From contig NW_008705626.1 of assembly GCF_000186865.1 (NCBI RefSeq), positions 5,523-27,117 of the forward strand: a stretch of 21,595 nucleotides of DNA. Reading direction: 5' to 3'. Shown here piece by piece: positions 15,976-21,595 of this stretch. The notes below the pieces were generated by a model that was given only the letters and a program-made list of their open reading frames with translations, had not been told where the DNA came from and ran no database searches. This DNA comes from Aureococcus anophagefferens (Eukaryota; Sar; Pelagophyceae; Pelagomonadales; Pelagomonadaceae). How positions within the stretch are numbered: position 1 is the first letter of the stretch; the number at the start of each line of letters is the position of its first letter. The translations under genes were made by a program, and so were the position numbers.

Positions 15976-16818
15976 TCAATAACTCTTCAGCGCGGCCGCG
16001 TCGAGGGGCTTCGGCGGGTCGAGGAGGCGCTTCGTCGCGTAGGCGCCGTGGTCGAAGAACAGGAAGTCGTGCATGTCCGCGAGCGTCGCGACGCGCGCGG
16101 CCGTCTTCGCGTAGGCCGCGAGGCTCGCGGCCTCCCGTCGCACGCGCGCGGCCTCGACGTCCGGCGGGAGCGCGTTGGGCGCCTCGGCGTAGGTCAGCGC
16201 GTAGTCCGGCGCCGCGGCGCCCGGCGCCGCGGGCAGCGAGAAGACGTGGTCGAAGATCGCGCGCGTCCTCGGGAGGTGGAACGCGTTGTTGACGACGAGC
16301 AGGCTCCGGTAGCCGGCGACGTCCGTGTGCCAGACGCGCAAAAAGTAGGCGTTGCCGATCGTGTCCAGGCTGAAGGCCTCCTCGAGGACGTCCGCCGGCG
16401 GCACGTCGCGCTCGCCGATCAAATAGCGCGCGGACGCCGTCGCCTCTTTGGAGTCGAAGCCGCGCGCGTCGCGCGGGTTCGGCTTGTGGGGCGTGCCGCC
16501 GGAGAGGCATATGATGCGGGGCTTGGGCGCCCGCGCCGCGTGGTAGAGCTTCGCGGCGAGGTCGAGGCGCGCGACCATGTGCGGCGGCGTCGGGCCCGCG
16601 TAGACTTCGGCCTGGCCGCCGCCGGGCACGACGATGGCGTCCGGGCGCCGGCTCCGCCGCGGCCAGCGCGGCAGCCTCGCGGCGACGAGCGTGAGCACCA
16701 CGCCGACGCCGACGCCGACGAGCATGGCGGGGTTGCCGCGCAGCGCGGGACCGCGGCTCCTCTGCAGCAGCGGGCTCGCGGCGAGGCCGACGCCGACGCC
16801 GAGACAGAGGCACTCCAT
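15976..16818 (-). CDS. DUF218/YdcF-like membrane-anchored protein
   Basis: 280 residues from the Met at 16818, chosen because the sequence upstream is Arg/Ser-rich and lies in the divergent promoter. An N-terminal hydrophobic segment (about 30-45, AMLVGVGVGVVLTLVAA) is a probable membrane anchor. It is followed by the DUF218 fold: DAIVVPGGG near 60, RLDLAAKLYHAAR, IICLSGGTPHKP, EATASARYLIGERDVPPADVLEE, ..FSLDTIGNAYFLRV, and SLLVVNNAFHLPRTRAIFDHVF. This order (GGG, SGG, E...S..T..N, and a late H-x-x-R) matches YdcF/SanA-type proteins. These are S-adenosylmethionine-binding or of unknown function in bacteria and form a small family in algae and plants. Only ~55 bp separate its stop from the FAM221-like start. 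Confidence 0.8.
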   Translation of the reverse strand: MECLCLGVGVGLAASPLLQRSRGPALRGNPAMLVGVGVGVVLTLVAARLPRWPRRSRRPDAIVVPGGGQAEVYAGPTPPHMVARLDLAAKLYHAARAPKPRIICLSGGTPHKPNPRDARGFDSKEATASARYLIGERDVPPADVLEEAFSLDTIGNAYFLRVWHTDVAGYRSLLVVNNAFHLPRTRAIFDHVFSLPAAPGAAAPDYALTYAEAPNALPPDVEAARVRREAASLAAYAKTAARVATLADMHDFLFFDHGAYATKRLLDPPKPLDAAALKSY

Positions 16819-17111
16819 TCGTGGAGCGGTGCTTCGCGAGCGGTGCTTCGACGAGCGCCGCAGCGCACGCGAGCGGCTCGACGCGTCACGAGCAGCGGAC
16901 GCGGCTCGTCCCACCTTGCACTTGTGGCTACCTTGCCTGCAAGGGCAGAGTGTTGCTGACCTCAAGCAAGCCGGTGGCGTGGGCTGCCTCCGGTGGTCGC
17001 GGGCTGCGACACCCGGCCTCCGTCGTTCGCGGCCGCTGCGGATCCGGCCCGTGCGCGACCGCCGCGCGCTCGCCGGCGGCGGCTCGGCGCGCGGTCGTCC
17101 GGCCGCGCGCG
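16819..17111. promoter_or_regulatory. divergent promoter region, DUF218 gene / glycosyltransferase gene
   Basis: 293 bp between divergent start codons. It is Arg/Ser-rich in every frame, with no conserved domain, and holds the least GC-rich stretch of the area at 16913-16975. No motif recognised. Confidence 0.35.
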
Positions 17112-19062
17112 ATGGCGGCGCAGATGTCGCTGCGCCAGGCCGGGAAGCTGCTGGCGCTCGTGGCGCTGATCGTCCTCGCCGTGCGCGCCGTGCTGAACCA
17201 GCCCGCCGCGTCGGCGCCGGCGCCGCCGGCGTCGCACGTCTTCGGCGCCCCGGGCGCGGGCCGGGCGCCGCCGGCGGCGAGCGCGACGGGCGCGCTCGAG
17301 TTCGTCGGCGCGGTCGCCGAGGCCGCGTCGCGCGCCGAGGCCGCGGCGGCGGCGCGGTCCGCGGCCGTCGCGGAGAAGCTGCGGGCCGAGCAGGCCCGGG
17401 CCGCCGTCGCGCCCGCGCCGCGGACGCCGTCGAAGGCGGCGGACCCGCCGGACACGCGATGCGCGATGCTCGCGAAGATCAGGGCAGCAAAAGAGAGCGA
17501 AATTCCCGACTTCAAAGGCTCATATCTCGGCCGTTTTCCACTCGTTTCGGCTGATTTTTGGACGAGCGATCATCTATCGGAACGGTCTCGAAGCGTGGAT
17601 GCTTTTTCCGGAACGCGCGCGCGCGGAACACTCACGTTGAAGCGACGTTGAATCACTCTTGTGCTGCCCAGGCGAAGATGCCCGCGCTGCCGGCGACGCT
17701 CAAGGCCGAGTACGACGCCCTGAGCTGCGACGGCGTACTCAAGACGCTCGCGGCGGCGCTCGCCGCCGCCGACGCCGCCGCGCCGAAGGCCGACGGGCCT
17801 CTGGGTCCGAGGGACGAATGCCGCGCGATGATGGCCAAGCACAGCGTGGCGCCGGGCTCGTCATGGGGCAGCCTCGGCCCCAACGGCCAGCGGCGCTGGG
17901 GCAGCCTGCGCTGCGACGGCCTCGTCAAGGGCGCCAAGAACACGCCGTCGAAGGCCGCCGCGGACCGCGCGCGGAAGTCGACGCTCCCCTCGAGCAGGCA
18001 GGTCACGCTCGAGACGTGCCCGAAGTCGACGGAGCCGCTGCCCCTCGTCGCCGTCTGCTGCGGCACGACGACGCGCGGCAAGGGCGGCTGGATCACGCCG
18101 CGGCCCGACGCCTTGGAGGAGCTCGCGGTCTTCGACCACCTGCTGCCGTCCTTCGTGCGCACGGTGGACTGCGGCTTCCGCTACGCCGTCGTCCTCGGCT
18201 ACGACGTCGGCGACAAGTTCTGGGACCTCGGCGACGGCGCGACGCTCGCGCGCGCGTGGTTCGACGAGAACGTCAAGAGCGTGCTCGCGGCCGCGAACGT
18301 CGAGGCCGAGCTCCGCTTCGCCGTCGTCGACAACAAGATCAAGAAGCCGGGCCCCGTCTTCACGGCCATCACGCGCCACGCCTACTACGAGGCCAAGGCC
18401 GACTACATCTACCGCGTCAACGACGACACGGAGCTCGCGACGCGGTGGGCGAAGCACTTCGTCGCCGCCCTCGCGACCATGGACAACGTCGGCGCCGTCG
18501 GGCCCATGTGCAAGCAGGGCAACCGCAAGATCCTCACGCACGACTTCACGCACCGCAAGCACATGGACATCTTCGAGGGCACGTACTACCCGCCGGAGCT
18601 CAGCGACTGGTGGATGGACGACTGGATCTCCGGCGTCTACGGCGCGGACCGCACGCTCCGGGGCGAGGTCGTCGAGGTCGTCCACCACACTGGCAAGCAC
18701 GGCCAGCGCTACGGCGTCGACAAATCGTCCGCGGCGCCCGCGTCCTTGTTCTTTTTTCGCATCGCGGCGCTTCCCTCGCCCGGCGCGCGCCGGCACGCGT
18801 GTCCGCCGCCGGGGCGCCGCCGGGGCGCCTGTCCGCCGCTGGGGCGCCACCGGGGCGCCTGCTCGTCGCCCACGCGCGCCGATGTCGCCGGGGCGCCTTC
18901 TCGCGGCCCTTTACGCGCCGACGTCGCAGGCACGCGGGGCTGCTCAAGGGCCTCCTCGCCGGCGGGAGCAAGAAGATCCAGGCCTACGTCGCCAAGTCCA
19001 ACGCCGGGATCGCGCAACCGCCGCGGGGCTTCAGCCGCTTCCGGGCGAAGCTGCGCCGGTAA
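17112..19062 (+). CDS. type II membrane glycosyltransferase-like protein, 3 exons
   Basis: Exons 17112-17471, 17672-18726 and 18930-19062 give 515 residues. A signal anchor at about residues 10-27 (GKLLALVALIVLAVRAVL) follows a short cytosolic tail. An Ala-rich stem precedes two degenerate Cys motifs: C117...SCD at C139, and C170-RAMMAKHSVAPGSSWG... to RCDG at C201. The enzymatic-looking domain has FRYAVVLGYDVGDKFWD, a metal-binding-like YRVNDDTEL (D371/D372), VGAVGPMCKQGNRKILTHDF, and SDWWMDDWISGVYG (431-444). This set recurs in stramenopile glycosyltransferase-like proteins, but I cannot name donor or product. Intron 1 is introner 6 (GC donor). Intron 2 is placed by the join VDKS|HAGLLKGLL. 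A Golgi location is inferred from topology. Confidence 0.78.
17480..17671 (+). mobile_element. introner element 6 (family A, 192 bp), in glycosyltransferase-like gene
   Basis: Runs from CAGGGCAGCAAAAGAG to CTCTTGTGCTGCCCAG. TSD GCGAAGAT is perfect at 17472-17479 and 17672-17679. The intron is 17472-17671 (200 bp), GC-AG, phase 0. Removal joins CAML|AKMPALPA. Sense orientation. Internally it carries GGCTGATTTTTGGACGAGCG, as do elements 3 and 7. Confidence 0.95.
18727..18929 (+). other. glycosyltransferase-like gene intron 2 (203 bp, GT-AG)
   Basis: Begins GTCCGCGG and ends GTCGCAG, phase 2. The join gives VDKSHAGLLKGLLAGG, which keeps the frame through to the TAA at 19060-19062. It does not match the introners in sequence, but its length (203 bp) is close to theirs. 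It contains a tandem repeat. Confidence 0.7.
18801..18860 (+). repeat. 30 bp tandem duplication inside the intron
   Basis: Two adjacent 30 bp units starting GTCCGCCGC and ending CCGGGGCGCCT, differing at two positions. A partial third copy (GTCGCCGGGGCGCCT) lies at about 18883-18897. Confidence 0.85.
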
Positions 19063-19123
19063 GTCTACAGTGGAGTTTTTAGGATCTGCGCGTCGGCCAC
19101 TGCGCGTTTCGAACGGGGGCGGC

Positions 19124-19723
19124 TTACTTGAGCTCGACCTTGGCGCCGCCCTCCTCGATCTGCTTCTTGATGTCCTCGGCCTCGTCCTTGGACGCGCCCT
19201 CCTTGAGGGCGATGGGCGCGGACTCGACCATGGTCTTGGCCTCCTTGAGGCCGAGGCCCGTGATCGTGCGGACGATCTTGAGCACCGCGATCTTCTTGTC
19301 CGCGGGCACCTCCGTGAGCATGACGTCGAACTCGTCCTTCTCCTCGGCCGCCTCGGCGCCGCCGCCCGCCGCGCCGGGCGCCGCCATCATCATGCCCGCC
19401 ATGGGCGCGGCGGACGCGTCGACGCCGAACGTCTCCTCGATCTTGGAGACGAGCTCCGACGCCTCGACGAGGGTGAGGGACTTGATGTCCTCGAGGATGT
19501 CGTCGACCTACGAGGGGGCAGCGGGTTTGTGGGGCTGCGGGGCGCGCGGGGAGCCGCGACCGGCGGGGCCGCTTCGGCGAGGGACCGCGGCGGCTCTCCG
19601 GGGCCGGAGAACGTCGGGAAAAAAGGCGCGCACCTTGGCGGGCATCGCGACAGACGTCGGCCGGCTGACCGAGGGGGCCATGAAGGCGGAGGCGGTGGCG
19701 GCGAGGGCGAGGAGGCGGAACAT
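19124..19723 (-). CDS. rpl12: plastid ribosomal protein bL12 (L7/L12), 2 exons
   Basis: Stalk protein of the plastid 70S ribosome that recruits translation GTPases. Exons 19634-19723 and 19124-19507, 157 residues. The N-terminus [18 protein letters not shown] is a signal peptide followed by the ASAF-type cleavage motif of heterokont plastid import, then a Ser/Arg transit region. The N-terminal dimerisation domain is [20 protein letters not shown]... (31-61). After an Ala/Gly/Met hinge comes the conserved C-terminal domain [12 protein letters not shown]..., [20 protein letters not shown], ... GGAKVELK. The intron (19508-19633, 126 bp) is an ordinary GT-AG intron at the leader/mature boundary, joining MPAK|VDDIL. 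The gene converges on the glycosyltransferase-like gene, 61 bp between stops. Confidence 0.93.
19508..19633 (-). other. bL12 intron (126 bp, GT-AG)
   Basis: Gene-strand donor AAG|GTGCGCGCC and acceptor CCTCGTAG|GTCGAC, phase 0. It separates the plastid-targeting leader exon from the mature protein. No TIR or TSD, and unlike the introners. Confidence 0.85.
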
Positions 19724-19792
19724 GGTTGCTGTGACGACCGAGACGGGCGACTGAGTGGTGCTTCAACTCAATGAACGCGGCCTTGTCTCCTA

Positions 19793-20120
19793 CTAGTAGA
19801 TGCGCGGGCCGACGTCGCGGTACTTGGCGATCATGATGATGCCACAGTCGTGGCGCCGCCCGAAAGCCTGGGGACGTAGAGTGGCACGTCCCGCCGACCC
19901 AGGGATTGCGAAAGCAAGGGACTCGACCTAGCCGCGCGCTGGAGGCGTCGCACGAGCTCGCGTCGCGGGCCCGGCCCGGGGAAGTTCGTTCTCGCCGGGG
20001 TCTCCGGCAGCGCTCGCCCGCGCGCACGATCGACCCCACCAGCCTTACCAAGGACAACGACCACGTAACTGACGCCCGACGCCGAGGACGAGGCTCGCCA
20101 AGGCCGCCGGGAGGACCCAT
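19793..20120 (-). CDS. doubtful small two-exon gene
   Basis: The 507 bp between bL12 and GatB has no clear gene, but one weak candidate stands out on the minus strand. A canonical donor GTAAGG (first base 20048) and an acceptor in CTACGTCCCCAG (intron 19868-20048, 181 bp) would join exon 20049-20120 to exon 19793-19867. The second exon would encode AFGRRHDCGIIMIAKYRDVG followed by PRIY and a stop, which looks protein-like. The first exon would be only 24 residues (MGPPGGLGEPRPRRRASVTW, then SLSL). The total of 48 residues matches no family I know. The upstream exon could instead start elsewhere. The remainder of the gap must also contain the GatB promoter. Confidence 0.25.
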
Positions 20121-20230
20121 CCTCGAGGGCTCCTGACAAGCGCCGCTGCAGACCCCAGGCGCGAGAAGAGCGCTGCCACAAGCAGCATGGCCGCATAACC
20201 TCAGGCCGACCGCTCGCGCGCGCAGCGGCA

Positions 20231-21595
20231 ATGTTCCGCCACGCGCGCACCGCCGTGCGCTTCTTCGCGAAGAAGAAGAAGAAGCAGCGACCATCGGACT
20301 ACCGCGCCGTCGTCGGCCTCGAGGTGCACGCGCAGCTCCTCACGGAGCGCAAGGCCTTTTGCAAATGCCTGAACTGCAGCGACGGCGCGCCGAACGCGCA
20401 CACCTGCGGCGTGTGCCTCGGCGAGCCGGGCTCGTTGCCCGTGGCCAACCCGGAGATGGTCGCGCTCGGCGCCGTCGCCGCCGTCGCGCTGCGGTGCGAG
20501 TCCGTCGCGGACGACGTGACGTGGGACCGGAAATCCTACTTCTACCCGGACCTGCCCAAGGGCTTCCAGATCACGCAGAAGCGGTCGCCGCTGGCCGTGG
20601 GCGGGTCCGTGGAGATTCTCGGCGACGCGGACGCGCGGGGCGGCGGAGAAAACGTAGCGATCGGCGTCGAGTCCGCGCACCTCGAGGAGGACAGCGCGAA
20701 GCTCTCCTACAAAGGTGATACCTTTGACGTCGACTTCAACCGGTCCGGCTGCGCTCTGGTGGAGATCGTCTCGAAGCCGGAGCTGCGGAGCGGCGAGGAG
20801 GCCGCGCGCTACGCGCGGGAGCTCCAGCGGACGCTGCAACGCGTCGGCGCGTCCGACGGCGACATGGCCGCGGGCTCCTTCCGCGTGGACGTCAACGTGA
20901 GCGTGGCGAAGGACGGCGACGTCGCCCTGCGAGAAAAGGTCGAGATCAAGAACCTGAACAGCTTCAGGGCCGTCCGCGGCGCCGTGGACCACGAGGTCGA
21001 GCGGCAGGGCAGCACAAGAGAGCGAAATTCCCAACTTCAAAGGCTCCGATCTCGGCCATTTTCCACTCGTTTCGGCTGATTTTTGGACGAGCGATCATCT
21101 CTCGGAACGGTCTCGAAGCGTGGGTGCTGTTTCCCAAACGCGCGCGAGCGGAACACTCACGTTGAAGCGACGTTGAATCGCTCTTGTGCTGCCCAGGTCG
21201 AGCGGCAGGGCCGCGCGTACGACGCCGGCGAGACCGTTTTGCCGGAGACGCGGTCCTGGGACGGCAAGAAGACGGCCGTGCTGCGGGCCAAGGGCGGCGC
21301 CGAGGCCTATCGCTTCGCGCCGGAGCCGGACCTGCCGCCGCGGCCGTTCTCGGAGTTCGATCGACCGGACGCGGCCAGCGTGCTCGCGGCGACGCCGCCG
21401 GCCGCGCGCGCGGCGCTGGAGGCCCTCGGGGCGTCGCCCGCCCAGGCGCGCGCCCTCGTCGACGCCGACGCCGACGGGGCCGCCGCCGCGTTCTTCGAGG
21501 CCGCGGTCGCGCTCGGCGCGCCGGCGGACGCCGCGGCGACGTGGCTCTCGGGCGAGGTCGCCGGCGCGGCCGACAAGCTCGGGCTCGCGACCTAC
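20231..21595 (+). CDS. gatB: glutamyl-tRNA(Gln) amidotransferase subunit B (GatB), partial, 2 exons seen
   Basis: B subunit of GatCAB, which converts Glu-tRNA(Gln) to Gln-tRNA(Gln) in organelles lacking glutaminyl-tRNA synthetase. Exons 20231-20995 and 21197 onwards, still open at the window edge, with 388 residues seen. The leader MFRHARTAVRFFAKKKKKQR is basic and mitochondrial-like. Family motifs: VVGLEVHAQL; CLNCSDGAPNAHTCGVCLGE with paired Cys for zinc; SYFYPDLPKGFQITQ; NRSGCALVEIVSKPEL; DMAAGSFRVDVNVSV; and VEIKNLNSFRAV. Across the intron it continues HE|VERQGRAYDAGETVLPETRSW and then YRFAPEPDLPP, exactly as in GatB. The intron is introner 7. Whether the product goes to mitochondria, plastid or both cannot be told. 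Confidence 0.95.
21005..21196 (+). mobile_element. introner element 7 (family A, 192 bp), in GatB gene
   Basis: Runs from CAGGGCAGCACAAGAGAGCG to CGCTCTTGTGCTGCCCAG, with strong TIRs. The flanking duplication GTCGAGCGG occurs at 20996-21004 and 21197-21205 (9 bp; one base may be chance). The intron is 20996-21196 (201 bp), GT-AG, phase 0. The donor GT comes from the TSD. Splicing restores the conserved GatB sequence. Sense orientation. Confidence 0.97.

Noticed and set aside
17558..17671. Recurring short peptides such as [15 protein letters not shown] and [11 protein letters not shown] near several loci
   Set aside because: They are translations of the introner sequence in two orientations. 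They recur because the element recurs, are cut by stops, and fall in introns.
19065..20294. 409-codon minus-strand open frame over bL12
   Set aside because: It is out of frame with the bL12 exons and has no motif. The bL12 model accounts for the conserved sequence.
1..21595. Bacterial origin of the window because of high GC and dense genes
   Set aside because: Spliceosomal-type introns, eEF1B, NAA50, organelle-targeting leaders and an RS-domain protein are all eukaryotic.

Overview
The window looks like nuclear DNA of a GC-rich, gene-dense marine stramenopile alga. The best guess is a pelagophyte of the Aureococcus kind. Four things support this: genes interrupted by spliceosomal introns; mitochondrial-type presequences; a plastid ribosomal protein bL12 whose leader carries the heterokont 'ASAF' bipartite targeting motif; and many ~200 bp introns that are recognisable transposon-like units (introner elements), known from Aureococcus and Micromonas. 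The species call is inference from these traits.

Layout. 1-146: C-terminal tail of a + strand gene. 170-2343 (-) and 2441-4295 (+): a head-to-head pair, NAD(P)-dependent succinate-semialdehyde dehydrogenase and a 4-hydroxybutyryl-CoA dehydratase-like Fe-S enzyme, both with mitochondrial-type leaders. 4457-5098 (+): eEF1B nucleotide-exchange subunit. 5469-5978 (+): small eIF4B-like protein. 6130-7197 (-): CCCH/CCHC zinc-finger, RS and SAP protein. 7730-8758 (-): unrecognised single-pass membrane protein, head-to-head with 8939-10326 (+), a two-repeat MYB. 10407-10967 (-): NAA50 acetyltransferase. 11100-12043 (-): fasciclin-domain protein. 12212-13414 (-): protein with a possible split RRM. 13630-15192 (+): GT8-type glycosyltransferase, whose stop codon overlaps that of 15189-15920 (-), a FAM221-like protein. 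15976-16818 (-): DUF218/YdcF-like protein. 17112-19062 (+): type II membrane glycosyltransferase-like protein. 19124-19723 (-): plastid bL12. 19793-20120 (-): doubtful small gene. 20231-end (+): GatB, cut by the window edge.

The standout system is a set of seven introner elements, each lying exactly inside a coding region. Five share one consensus, and four of these are exactly 192 bp. Each is flanked by an 8-9 bp target-site duplication (TSD). In six of seven the first two bases of the upstream TSD (GT or GC) act as the 5' splice site, and the AG at the element's end acts as the 3' splice site, so splicing restores the pre-insertion reading frame. One copy lies antisense to its gene and offers only GA at the expected donor. 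A second, divergent family has different terminal repeats but a related core. All exon joins were worked out by eye from reading frame, TSDs and family motifs, with no transcript data.
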